Below, one piece after another: positions 25,277 to 34,029 of a stretch of DNA of 64,000 nucleotides (the stretch's first letter is position 1; each line of letters opens with the position of its first letter). The notes beneath the pieces are model-generated. The model was not told the origin of the DNA. It ran no database searches and worked only from the letters and a program-made list of their open reading frames with translations. The position numbers were made by a program, and so were the translations under genes. Source of the DNA: UBA940 sp031548515 (lineage in GTDB: Bacteria > Bacteroidota > Bacteroidia > Bacteroidales > Rikenellaceae); contig JAVBRB010000025.1 in NCBI GenBank assembly GCA_031548515.1, forward strand, positions 1 through 64,000, given 5' to 3'.

Positions 25277-27193
25277 ATGAGGGCGATCAAATACATCAGG
25301 CATATATTACCGGCGTGCATGCTCCTCGCGGGGGTTGCATGCTCGAACGACATGGACGACTTTCCGTCGCCGTCCGAGGCAGATAACCATCTGACCCTGC
25401 GCATAGTTCCAGAGGACGCCCAGGTCGTTGAAACAAGGGCCATCACGCCCAACGAAAACCTTATGTACAACATGACCGTGGTAGTGTTTTCACCCGCAGG
25501 GACCTTGTTTTCGATCACCTACGCGGATGTAGGCTCTGGGGCGGGTGTTGCGATGCGCGACATCAACACGGTTATTTCGGGCCTCGAAGCGGGATACTCC
25601 ATTTATGTGTTCGCCAACGTGGGAAACAACTCGGCGGGTACTACTTATTACAGGAATTATTTCAACGACATCGGCCTGCAGAGCGACGTCACGGGTCTTG
25701 CCCGCGTCATCAACACTCCTTCCGACGCCCATGTGCTGATACGCGGCAACAATCCGTCAAATTATCTCTATGCCATGCCCATGATAGGCTTCTTCCCCAC
25801 AGAGAGCGACACCAGTGGCATCGTTCCAATTCCGCTGAAGAGGATAAGCGCCAAGGTCAACTATACGGTACGGGTGAACGGCGCTACCGCGCCTTCCGAC
25901 ATGAAGATCAAGTGCCTTCGTTTCGGCGGAGTGCCCATGGCCACCTACTTCGTGCCGCACAGCGCAGATTTCTATCTCCACGATAACGAGTATCTGGTCA
26001 GCGACTGGATCGACCCCGCGACCGGCGGCCTTTCGGCGACAGGGACGATGTACCTCTACGAAAACCGCAAGAAAACGGGGCCCGACAAGAACGAAAGGAG
26101 CGGGGTGGTGCCTTCGCCCGCCAACGCAACATACATGGAAGTCGTGCTCTCCTCCGGCGGAAAGGAATACTACTGCAAGGCGTATCTCGGTACCGATTAC
26201 GCCACCAACTACGACGTCCTGCGCAACTGCATCTACAATCTCACGGTCAATGTAAACGGCGTCGACAACATGGAGACGGACATGCGCCGCGTCAGGGTGA
26301 TAACCGACCAATGGTACAATACCGACGGACTGCTGCTGCATTACGACGGAATATCCAATAACGGGCGCGACAACCAGCGCGTAAACAACGCCACTACCAA
26401 AAGCATCGCCGATCCCGCGCTTGTTTCCTGGGGCGGGACTAATAAGGGACTCCCTCCGTTCACGCCGCCGGACTATAGCGACGACGCCGGATTAGGCGCC
26501 AAAAACCGCTGGAAGAATATCGCCCCGGGTACCGAAGGCAATTTCAATCTCGCCCTATACCGCTTTACCTATCCCGCCGGCGACGAACCTGCAAACGGTT
26601 GGGGTCCCGATTGCCTGATACTTAACGGCAGCGCCATAGCCACCCTCGAATATGACGATCCGCGGCTCTATCCGCAGCAATTTACGATAGAGGTGGTGTT
26701 CAGATCCGATCCCGGGCAGAATACCAACTCCAACGGATGCGACATATACGGCTTCCTTAACAATCCCAACGCTCAACCTTATGTAACGGCAGGCTTGGAG
26801 GCATACGACACCGGTTTCGGCTTTATTGCCGGTACACAGTGGAACGGACAAAACTATATGGCGTCCAGGACTACCGGAGTGAAACGCAGCGTCGTGCTGA
26901 CCTTCGACGGTATGTATGTGAGAGCCTATTACTGCAACAAACTGGTTTACCAGGAGCGCAAATACAAGATCGGACCCATCACATGGGCCACGGCTAAGGT
27001 CGGATCGGACTGCAAAACCTTTGAGACCACATCTTCCGAGCTTACGTTGGGTAGATACTGGCGCGCGAATGCCGACGCGCAATATTCCGGGCGTATATAC
27101 TCTTTCCGTTTCTACGACCGCGTGCTCACTCAGCAGGAGATGACCGACAATTTCCAGATGGACGTTTTCCGCTTCGGCGTTATACCCGATTAA
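25277..27193 (+). CDS. DUF4906 protein with LamG-like C-terminal domain, candidate fimbrial tip adhesin
   Basis: 638 residues, the largest and last gene of the cluster. Lipobox LAGVAC (Cys22) and ETRA at residues 52-55. Residues 60-350 follow the DUF4906 pattern (ISGLEAGYSIYVFANVGN, LKRISAKVNYTV, LRNCIYNLTVNVNG). Residues about 360-630 look like a concanavalin/LamG jelly roll: LLLHYDGISNNGRDN, a QFTIEVVFRSDPGQN strand, VVLTFDGMYVRAYYCNKLVY and GRIYSFRFYDRVLTQQEM near the end. That last phrase is characteristic of LamG_3 domains. Such a domain at the end of a fimbrial operon suggests a glycan-binding tip, analogous in place to Mfa5 or FimE. Confidence 0.8.
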   Translation: MRAIKYIRHILPACMLLAGVACSNDMDDFPSPSEADNHLTLRIVPEDAQVVETRAITPNENLMYNMTVVVFSPAGTLFSITYADVGSGAGVAMRDINTVISGLEAGYSIYVFANVGNNSAGTTYYRNYFNDIGLQSDVTGLARVINTPSDAHVLIRGNNPSNYLYAMPMIGFFPTESDTSGIVPIPLKRISAKVNYTVRVNGATAPSDMKIKCLRFGGVPMATYFVPHSADFYLHDNEYLVSDWIDPATGGLSATGTMYLYENRKKTGPDKNERSGVVPSPANATYMEVVLSSGGKEYYCKAYLGTDYATNYDVLRNCIYNLTVNVNGVDNMETDMRRVRVITDQWYNTDGLLLHYDGISNNGRDNQRVNNATTKSIADPALVSWGGTNKGLPPFTPPDYSDDAGLGAKNRWKNIAPGTEGNFNLALYRFTYPAGDEPANGWGPDCLILNGSAIATLEYDDPRLYPQQFTIEVVFRSDPGQNTNSNGCDIYGFLNNPNAQPYVTAGLEAYDTGFGFIAGTQWNGQNYMASRTTGVKRSVVLTFDGMYVRAYYCNKLVYQERKYKIGPITWATAKVGSDCKTFETTSSELTLGRYWRANADAQYSGRIYSFRFYDRVLTQQEMTDNFQMDVFRFGVIPD

Positions 27194-27261
27194 ATGTCCG
27201 CAAGAAATATGGCCGGGATAGTTTCATGCTTGTTTTAGCACATGCTCAGTCAGAAAATCCG

Positions 27262-27298
27262 AAATAAGTTTGCTGGATGCGGGTTCCGTAACTTATTT
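27262..27298. terminator. Possible bidirectional terminator between convergent operons
   Basis: AAATAAGTT at 27262-27270 pairs with AACTTATTT at 27290-27298, giving an AT-rich 9-bp stem with a 19-nt loop. It touches the stop codon of the minus-strand barrel gene. The stem is weak, so the call is tentative. Confidence 0.35.
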
Positions 27299-28115
27299 AT
27301 TGCGCAAATATGATTTGGAACTGGGCTATAGCCATCCACCGGCCCACTCCGCCGGGCACGACCGCATTGTAGAAGCCCTGCATCGAAGCGCTGTAAAAGA
27401 ACCGGCCCATCTTGAAGGTCTTTCCGGCGCCAGCCCCTACGGGAACCATCCACTTGCTGCCTGAGTCGGCAAGCCAATTTGACGTTATTGTGGAATTGCT
27501 TTCCAGATACCATCCTTTTTTAAAATTGTAATAGGCCACGTACTGTAAGCTGAACGTATTTACCTTGTTGGCTCCCTCGCCGCCCAGCGACCAGAAGTTC
27601 TGCGCCACGAAACCGCCCGAGAATTTGTTGCCAGCATAATAGATTAATGCAGCCGGCCCCATGCTCAGACGGTTGCTGCCTAATTCGGGTGTGGTGCGTG
27701 TCGGTATTTGCATGGCCGGGCCTATTCCCCATATCCATTTACCCTTGGGTTTGGCGGCAGGCCGCAGGAACGCATTGAAAAGTATATTCCCCAGTCCGAA
27801 TACCTTGTCTCCTCCGGATTGCATCGGTGGAAGCCATTGCAGCGGAATAATGGTGTAGGTGTTTATCTTCACTTTTTTTGCGATAGTGAAAGGAAAGACG
27901 GGCTGAATGGAAAGCGAGTTGGCATTGCCTTCGCCCATGGGAAGCGTGACGTTTTGCAGGAACACGGTTTTATAGCCGCTCATCGGGTTCTGTTTTTCCC
28001 GGGTTACCTCCTCCACCGTAAGCGATTTCTTCTGCAGCGAATCCGTTTGCCGGGCTTTGGCCTGCAAGCCGGAGAAGAGGACTATCGCCAAAATGCTTAT
28101 ATATTTAGCTTTCAT
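27297..28115 (-). CDS. Outer-membrane barrel protein (phenol-degradation/MetA transporter-like)
   Basis: 272 residues with a signal ending near AKARQ. The mature protein is rich in amphipathic strands: VFLQNVTLPMGEGNANSL, FTIAKKVKINTYTIIPLQW, GLGNILFNAFL, and a final AIAQFQIIFAQ. It resembles the family of outer-membrane proteins linked to aromatic degradation that are often labelled neuromedin U-like in Bacteroidetes and tend to lie beside DUF1254 genes, as here. It is the last gene of the DUF1254 group, but a terminator with a full T-tract sits directly ahead of its start. It is probably expressed by read-through or separately. Confidence 0.65.
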   Translation of the reverse strand: MKAKYISILAIVLFSGLQAKARQTDSLQKKSLTVEEVTREKQNPMSGYKTVFLQNVTLPMGEGNANSLSIQPVFPFTIAKKVKINTYTIIPLQWLPPMQSGGDKVFGLGNILFNAFLRPAAKPKGKWIWGIGPAMQIPTRTTPELGSNRLSMGPAALIYYAGNKFSGGFVAQNFWSLGGEGANKVNTFSLQYVAYYNFKKGWYLESNSTITSNWLADSGSKWMVPVGAGAGKTFKMGRFFYSASMQGFYNAVVPGGVGRWMAIAQFQIIFAQ

Positions 28116-28126
28116 AGTGTATGAAT

Positions 28127-28163
28127 TTAAAAAAACCTGGCAGGAGTCGACTCTTGCCAGGTT
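28127..28163 (-). terminator. Terminator/attenuator just before the barrel gene
   Basis: Minus-strand stem 28163-28149 with 28148-28134 (AACCTGGCA outer arm, palindromic GAGTCGACTC centre), then seven Ts at 28133-28127. It lies 17 nt after the last DUF1254 stop and ends 12 nt before the ATG of the barrel gene. Confidence 0.8.
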
Positions 28164-28179
28164 CTTTGTGTGCGATAAA

Positions 28180-29655
28180 TTATTTCACTTCCTCGAAATC
28201 GCCGGGCTTCCAACTGCCGTCGAAAGCAGGGCCGTCGGGGCCGTCAATGCGGAAGTAGGTAAACCAACCCTTGCCGGGCAGGGTCTGTATCCAGGCGTTT
28301 TCTTTACCTGCAGGCGCTTTGGGGCCGAAATACAAATCTACGGATGAACCGGAGGCGTCTTTCAATTCAAATAAAGAACGCAGGGCCGCTTTGCCTTGTT
28401 CCGTTTGTATTTCGCTCCTGGTTTCCGTATCATAAACAGTTACCGACCAGAAGAGTTTTCCGGGAACGGGAAGCGGAACCGTCAACTTGTATGTTTTGGC
28501 GCCGTCCAGATATGTTCCGGTGTTGTCCCTTGTTCCGAGCCAGTATAGCGAACCGGCTCCGGAAGCCCTGCGGAACATTGCAGGCGATTCTACCATTGCC
28601 TGATAGAACCATTTCTCGCGGGCAGTTAAGTCACGATAAGTGGGCATGTCGAACCTGCCGTTTTCGGGTCGCAGCGTAGCCCATTCCCATTTGCGGTCGG
28701 CCCAGGGTAAACGGTCGGTACGACGGTCGGCAAAGGACTGCACCCGCATCTGGTCGTTGGCGATCAGGGCTGCTTTTTCCAGAATGCCTTTCATCCTCGC
28801 ATCGGGATTGAACGGTTGTCCTTTTACGATCCCGAGCGCAGCCAATTCTCCGTAATAAAGCCGGTATGCCTCGTTAGCGGGTTCTTCGTTGACGATCTTA
28901 TAAAGCAGTTCCCAGTATTTGATTGTCTTTTCTATCTTTCCCGGAGTAAAATCCACAGCCTTCTCCGTTATGTCCACCCAGTCGGTAACGCTCCAGTCGT
29001 TGTTGATCGAATGTATCTTCACCGATTTCATCAGGTCCACAGCCTTCTTCATGTCGCCGTTCACGGGCAGGGCGCGTAGCAGCATCACGACCCTGTTGGT
29101 CGATGCCGTTCCGGTGTAATAGCCTTTTGGAATATCTCCTTTATAACCAGGAGGAATGACCAGATGCTTGCCGCCTTTACCGGCATCAGGACCGGGCAAT
29201 CCGTAGTCCATTACCCACTCCTCGTTCAGGTCATCGATCGCACCCATGATCGGGCCGGCCGGGAGTTCGATCACTGCAGGGCCGTTCGACAGGTCCAGCG
29301 GAACGAAAGCATACGGCGTATCGGAGTTGGGGGTGAATACCGTCTGTTTTGGCGTACCCATCATAATCACACCCGATTTGTTCAACGGGATATTCTCCTG
29401 ATAGAATACCATGTACCCGGCAGAAAAAGCCACTGTCGGATAGAAAAATTTATACGCCTGTATGGCGCGGTTGAGATCGGCATCGTCGTAGGCTTTTTGG
29501 ACGGTAGCCTCCGTCGGATAGCCATTCACGAATTCATAACCGGTGCCATCGGTTTGTGCGGGCTGTTGTTGCTTTTGCTGGTTGCAGCAGGATGCGATCA
29601 GCATGGGGATTGCCATGAGCAATGTCCCGATTTTGAGCTTTTCCAATGTTTTCAT
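28180..29655 (-). CDS. DUF1254/DUF1214 lipoprotein, array copy 5
   Basis: 491 residues from the ATG at 29655; an upstream extension of 51 codons overlaps the preceding gene and is rejected. Lipobox LIASC. The DUF1254 half holds AIQAYKFFYPTVAF, NSDTPYAFVPLDLSNGPAVIELP and GGKHLVIPPGYKGDIP. The DUF1214 half holds YWLGTRDNTGTYLDG, LFWSVTVYDTETRSE and DGSWKPGDFEEVK. It is the most divergent lipoprotein of the array. Function of the family is unknown; members are exported and about 450-500 residues long. It ends the five-copy run, with a terminator 17 nt beyond its stop. Confidence 0.85.
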   Translation of the reverse strand: MKTLEKLKIGTLLMAIPMLIASCCNQQKQQQPAQTDGTGYEFVNGYPTEATVQKAYDDADLNRAIQAYKFFYPTVAFSAGYMVFYQENIPLNKSGVIMMGTPKQTVFTPNSDTPYAFVPLDLSNGPAVIELPAGPIMGAIDDLNEEWVMDYGLPGPDAGKGGKHLVIPPGYKGDIPKGYYTGTASTNRVVMLLRALPVNGDMKKAVDLMKSVKIHSINNDWSVTDWVDITEKAVDFTPGKIEKTIKYWELLYKIVNEEPANEAYRLYYGELAALGIVKGQPFNPDARMKGILEKAALIANDQMRVQSFADRRTDRLPWADRKWEWATLRPENGRFDMPTYRDLTAREKWFYQAMVESPAMFRRASGAGSLYWLGTRDNTGTYLDGAKTYKLTVPLPVPGKLFWSVTVYDTETRSEIQTEQGKAALRSLFELKDASGSSVDLYFGPKAPAGKENAWIQTLPGKGWFTYFRIDGPDGPAFDGSWKPGDFEEVK

Positions 29656-29693
29656 CTTTTCTGTTTTTTTATTTTGCTGATTTGTTTCACTAT

Positions 29694-31124
29694 TTATTTT
29701 ACTTCCTCGAAATCGCCGATTTTCCACGTCTTGTCGACGATCGGCTGTTCCACTCCGTAGAAGCGCAGGATAATTTCCGTATTTACACCCTCTTTTGTCG
29801 GTATCCAATTCGACTCTTTGCCTGCCGGTGCCTGGGGCGCGAGGTAAAGATCGACCGAGCCGTCGGCATTCTTCGCCAGGTCGGGCATCAGTGAGGAACG
29901 GTTGGATGCCGCCACGTCGCGGATCAGCCCGTGCGTGCTGCGGTCGTACGCCGTTACCGACCAGTATTGAGATACCGGAACGGCGGCGGGAACGCGCAGG
30001 CGGTAGGTTTTTGCCCCGTCGAGCGGCTTGCCGTCCTTATCGAGCGTGGCGAAGATATAGATCTGGTGTTGGCCGGCTCCGGTACGCTTCAGGCTGCTGA
30101 ATCCCCAGTAGTAGTTCACGCCGCGCTGGTCCACCGGATAGCTGTTTTCGGTGGTGAAGCCGTTGCCCCACGACTGGAACAACTCAGGACTGGCGGGCAG
30201 GAACCATTGCGTGCCTTCGTAATAACGCGGGAACAATTCGTACTGGATGTCGATCCACCGGTGGGCATCGGAGAGGGCCATGAGCAACCGAGCTTCGCTT
30301 TCGGCCGAAGGCGCGAACGGCTTGCCTTTTTCCATGCCGACCGTTTTCAGCAGGTCGATCATCACACGGTCGCGTTCGAGCCACGGCTCGGTCTGCACGA
30401 TGCGGCCGAGCGAACGGTAGAATTCCATATCGTAGGGGATCGTGGCGTCGAACACCTGATTGGTAACGTCCACGAAAACGGTCTGCGAAGCGGCGTTTGA
30501 GAGGGGATACAGCTTGATGCGCTTGAGGTATTCCACCGCTTTGGCTACATCGGCGTCCCCGCTCGTGGCGGGAATGGAACGCAAAAGGGCATATCCCTTG
30601 TAATTATCGGAAGGCAGAACGATGTATCCTGCAGGGATTTTTTCTTTGTATCCGGGAGGCAGGATGAGGTATTTCCCGCCTTTGCCCGCATCGGCCCCGG
30701 CAGGGCCGACGTCTTCCAGCGCTTTCTGCCAGCAGTCCATGATCGTGCCGACGATGGTTCCTTTATCGGCAGGCGGAATCTCCAGTACCACCGGGCCTGC
30801 GTCCTTGGTATTGAAGAACGGCAGGATGTAGATGGCGTCCGTGTTGGGCGTAAGCAACTGGTTTTTCCAGTCGGACGGGCGCGACCAGTGCACCAGTTGG
30901 TTGTCTTTCGCCCCGGCTTTCAGGAACGCCTGATACATGCGGTCGTAATTCACGGCCGGCATACCCCAGACGACGGCTTCCATCGCGCGGGCATGGAATA
31001 TTTGCTGCTGCACATCGGGCAGTGCTTCCGTTTGCTTAGTTTGCGGCTGGTTGCAGGAGACGAACGTGACCGTCACTACTACTGCAAGCAGGAAGGCGGC
31101 AGTTTTTAGATTGATCGTTTTCAT
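29694..31124 (-). CDS. DUF1254/DUF1214 lipoprotein, array copy 4
   Basis: 476 residues. Lipobox TFVSC, then NQPQTKQ. DUF1254 half: VVWGMPAVNYDRMYQAFLK, LTPNTDAIYILPFFNTKD and GGKYLILPPGYKEKIPAGY. DUF1214 half: VSQYWSVTAYDRSTHGLIRD and NADGSVDLYLAPQAPAGKE. It is the closest relative of copy 2 (32587-34017); the last 70 or so residues differ at only a few positions and the DNA is alignable base by base. It starts 1 nt after the stop of copy 3, so translation is coupled. Lipid anchoring in Bacteroidetes usually means the periplasmic or outer face of the outer membrane. No catalytic motif can be named. Confidence 0.88.
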   Translation of the reverse strand: MKTINLKTAAFLLAVVVTVTFVSCNQPQTKQTEALPDVQQQIFHARAMEAVVWGMPAVNYDRMYQAFLKAGAKDNQLVHWSRPSDWKNQLLTPNTDAIYILPFFNTKDAGPVVLEIPPADKGTIVGTIMDCWQKALEDVGPAGADAGKGGKYLILPPGYKEKIPAGYIVLPSDNYKGYALLRSIPATSGDADVAKAVEYLKRIKLYPLSNAASQTVFVDVTNQVFDATIPYDMEFYRSLGRIVQTEPWLERDRVMIDLLKTVGMEKGKPFAPSAESEARLLMALSDAHRWIDIQYELFPRYYEGTQWFLPASPELFQSWGNGFTTENSYPVDQRGVNYYWGFSSLKRTGAGQHQIYIFATLDKDGKPLDGAKTYRLRVPAAVPVSQYWSVTAYDRSTHGLIRDVAASNRSSLMPDLAKNADGSVDLYLAPQAPAGKESNWIPTKEGVNTEIILRFYGVEQPIVDKTWKIGDFEEVK

Positions 31125-31125
31125 A

Positions 31126-32577
31126 TTATTTTACTTTCTCCAAATCGTTCAATGTCCACGGGGAAGTCCTGCCCAGCACCTCTTTGGTTGCTCCGTAGTT
31201 GCGGAACAAAAGGAAGAAATCCTGTCCTTCTGCAGTCGATACCCAGTTGTTCTCATAACCGTCAGGCGCTGTGGGTGAGAAGTAGACATCGACCGAACCG
31301 TCGGCGTTTTTCTTAAGGTTCTGGAATGAGTTGACTCCCACATTTTTAGCTTCGCGGATAAATCCCGCCGTCTTGGTGTCCTGCGCGATGACCGACCAGA
31401 ACTGAGTGGTGGGAACATTGGCCGGAACCGTCAGTTTGTAGGTGTTCGAACCGTTGAGTTGATTGCCGTCCGAATCCATGAACGTCTTTACATACAGGTT
31501 GGGAAGCGCATTTTTGGCGGGCCCGAAGGCTCCGTAAAGAACGAACGATCGATCGTCGACCAACAACCTGTCGGGAAGGATGGCGGTCGCATGCGATGCG
31601 AGCATCTCCTGCGAAGCCAGGAATTTCCACTGCTTGCCCTGCCACCAGACTATACCGTCGTATTTGAACCCGTCGATCATATAGGCGTGTGCGTCTCTGG
31701 CGGCGCGTTCAAATACCGTTTTCATGTTCGCATCCGGATTGAATTCCACATCCTTGCCGATGCCCAGGCCGTGTATCATGCCCATCATCAAAAGGTCTGA
31801 TTGCCGCACGGGTTCTTCCTTGATGAGTTTGGCCATATTGATATAATAATTCAAATCAAAGGAAGCTATGCCTTCGAACGGCTTGTCGAAAACGTCTATA
31901 TAGCGGATCGCCTTGGAGGGATCGCTTAATGGATAGATTTTCAGGGTATGCAGGTAGGCGATGGCCTTGTCCACATCCTCTTTCTTTTCGCTTTTGGGGA
32001 TTACACGCAAAAGACTGTAAGCATTGTATGTGTCGAAAGGAACCTTGATATAACCAGCCGGAACCGTTCCTTTGTAATCGGGCGGAAGCAACAGGTATTT
32101 GCCCCCCTTGCCTTTGTCTTCGCCCGTATTCCCGACATCGATCATCGGCACCGTCCATGCCGAGATGAGCGAACCGAAAAGCGCCGCATCCCCTGTGGCG
32201 GGCACATCCACTACAACCGGTCCGTCTTTAAGGTTACAGAAGAACATCACGTAGTTGGTTGAGTTATTTGGTGTGGTGGTCTGGAACTTCCAGTTGGCGA
32301 ACTGCGAGAAGTAGATCACGTCGTTGTACTGCGCCCCGGCATCGCGGAAATAGGCCTGCCGCATGGCGTCGAAGTTCATCAAGGGCATTCCCCAGATGGC
32401 GGCTTCCACGGCGCGGGAATAGAGCAGATCGTGCTTGATTTGATCGATGCTGTTTTCTGTTTGCACATTTTCTACCGCTTGTCCAGCCTTGTTCTGAGGT
32501 TGGTTGCAGGCTGTGAATGCAGCTGTCACGGCTGCCGTGAGCAAAAGAACCGCTGTTTTTAAATTAAATGTTTTCAT
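31126..32577 (-). CDS. DUF1254/DUF1214 lipoprotein, array copy 3
   Basis: 483 residues. Lipobox AAFTAC, then NQPQNKAG. DUF1254 half: AAIWGMPLMNFDAMRQAYF, TPNNSTNYVMFFCNLKDGPV and GGKYLLLPPDYKGTVPAGY. DUF1214 half: TTQFWSVIAQDTKTAGFIRE and ADGSVDVYFSPTAPDGYEN. It sits between the two near-identical copies 2 and 4 and differs clearly from both, so the array was not made by one simple tandem duplication. Gaps to its neighbours are 9 nt and 1 nt. Function unknown. Confidence 0.88.
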   Translation of the reverse strand: MKTFNLKTAVLLLTAAVTAAFTACNQPQNKAGQAVENVQTENSIDQIKHDLLYSRAVEAAIWGMPLMNFDAMRQAYFRDAGAQYNDVIYFSQFANWKFQTTTPNNSTNYVMFFCNLKDGPVVVDVPATGDAALFGSLISAWTVPMIDVGNTGEDKGKGGKYLLLPPDYKGTVPAGYIKVPFDTYNAYSLLRVIPKSEKKEDVDKAIAYLHTLKIYPLSDPSKAIRYIDVFDKPFEGIASFDLNYYINMAKLIKEEPVRQSDLLMMGMIHGLGIGKDVEFNPDANMKTVFERAARDAHAYMIDGFKYDGIVWWQGKQWKFLASQEMLASHATAILPDRLLVDDRSFVLYGAFGPAKNALPNLYVKTFMDSDGNQLNGSNTYKLTVPANVPTTQFWSVIAQDTKTAGFIREAKNVGVNSFQNLKKNADGSVDVYFSPTAPDGYENNWVSTAEGQDFFLLFRNYGATKEVLGRTSPWTLNDLEKVK

Positions 32578-32586
32578 AATTTGTTT

Positions 32587-34017
32587 TTATTTTATTTCCT
32601 CAAAATCGCCGATTTTCCACGTCTTGTCGACGATCGGTTGTTCCACTCCGTAGAAACGCAGGATAATCTCCGTGTTCACACCCTCTTTGGTGGGTATCCA
32701 GTTCGATTCCTTGCCTGCCGGTGCCTGGGGAGCGAGGTAAAGATCGATCGAGCCGTTGGCATTCTTCGCCAGGTCGGGCATCAGTGAGGAACGGTTGGAA
32801 ACGGGAACATCGCGAAGCAAGGCATGCGTACTGCGGTCGTAGGCCGTCACCGACCAGTATTGCGATACGGGAACATTTGCCGGAACGGTCAGTTTATAGG
32901 TTTTCGATCCATCCAACGAATTGCCGTTTTTATCGGATGTGGAAAACACATACAGTTGGTTCCTATTAGCGCCCAGTCGTTTGACGCTGCTGAATCCCCA
33001 ATGGAAAGTAACGCCCCGGTCGTCTACCGGATAGCTGTTTTCGGTAGTGAATCCATTCATTAACGATTGGACAAATTCCGGAGTGACGGCCGAAAACCAA
33101 TGTGCATCGGGATAAAACGGCGGAAGCGCATCGTACCTCTTGCCAATCCACTGATGGGCATCGGATATTCCTGCCAGCAAAATCTTTTCCTTTTGTTCAT
33201 CGGCGGCAAAAGGTTTGCCTTTTTCGATGCCGATGGTTTTGAGGATGTCGATCATTCCACGGTCACGTTCGAGCCAGGGTTCGGATTGCACCACACGGTC
33301 GAGCGAACGGAAAAATTCCATGTCGTAAGGAATGTTGGCATCGAACATTTTATCGACAACATCGATAAAGACGGTTGGTTTGTTTGGTTCCGAAAGCGGA
33401 TAGAGTTTGATTTGTTTGGCATATTCCACCGCTTTGGCGACATCCGCTTCGCCGTTCGTCGCCGGAAGGGAACGCAGGAGGGCAAAACCGGTATAGTTAT
33501 CCGAAGGCATGGCGATATATCCCGCAGGGATTTTTTCCTTATAGCCCGGAGGTAATAACAGGTATTTCCCACCTTTTCCGGCATCGATCCCCGCAGGGCC
33601 GACGTCTTCCAGCGCCTTCTGCCAACAGTCAACAATAGTGCCAACGATGTTTCCCCCTACGGCGGGTGGAATTTCCAACACGACCGGGCCGTTTTTGGTG
33701 TTATAAAACGGAATAAAATAGAGGGCATCGGTATTGGGCGTGAGTAACTGGTTTTTCCAGTCGGACGGGCGCGACCAATAAGCAAATTGATTCTCTGCGC
33801 CTCCGTTTTGTAAAAACGCCTGATACATGCGGTCGTAATTCACCGCGGGCATACCCCAGACTACGGCCTCCATCGCCCGGGCATGCAGCATTTGCTCCTG
33901 CACACTGGGCGGGGCTGCCTGCTTGGTCTGCGGCTGGTCGCAGGATGTGAATGCAACTGTCGCAACTGCTGCCAGCAGGATGGCCAGATCTCTGATACTC
34001 GAATTGATCGTTTTCAT
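32587..34017 (-). CDS. DUF1254/DUF1214 lipoprotein, array copy 2
   Basis: 476 residues, the same length as copy 4. Lipobox AFTSC, then DQPQTKQ. It shares with copy 4 VVWGMPAVNYDRMYQAFL, WSRPSDWKNQLLTPNTDA and VEQPIVDKTWKIGDFEE. It differs mainly in the middle (residues 200-330). The similarity looks like recent duplication or ongoing gene conversion. It begins 12 nt after copy 1. As with the others, the DUF1254 and DUF1214 halves together make the whole protein and no enzyme motif is recognisable. Confidence 0.88.
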   Translation of the reverse strand: MKTINSSIRDLAILLAAVATVAFTSCDQPQTKQAAPPSVQEQMLHARAMEAVVWGMPAVNYDRMYQAFLQNGGAENQFAYWSRPSDWKNQLLTPNTDALYFIPFYNTKNGPVVLEIPPAVGGNIVGTIVDCWQKALEDVGPAGIDAGKGGKYLLLPPGYKEKIPAGYIAMPSDNYTGFALLRSLPATNGEADVAKAVEYAKQIKLYPLSEPNKPTVFIDVVDKMFDANIPYDMEFFRSLDRVVQSEPWLERDRGMIDILKTIGIEKGKPFAADEQKEKILLAGISDAHQWIGKRYDALPPFYPDAHWFSAVTPEFVQSLMNGFTTENSYPVDDRGVTFHWGFSSVKRLGANRNQLYVFSTSDKNGNSLDGSKTYKLTVPANVPVSQYWSVTAYDRSTHALLRDVPVSNRSSLMPDLAKNANGSIDLYLAPQAPAGKESNWIPTKEGVNTEIILRFYGVEQPIVDKTWKIGDFEEIK

Positions 34018-34029
34018 CTTGTATGCGAT

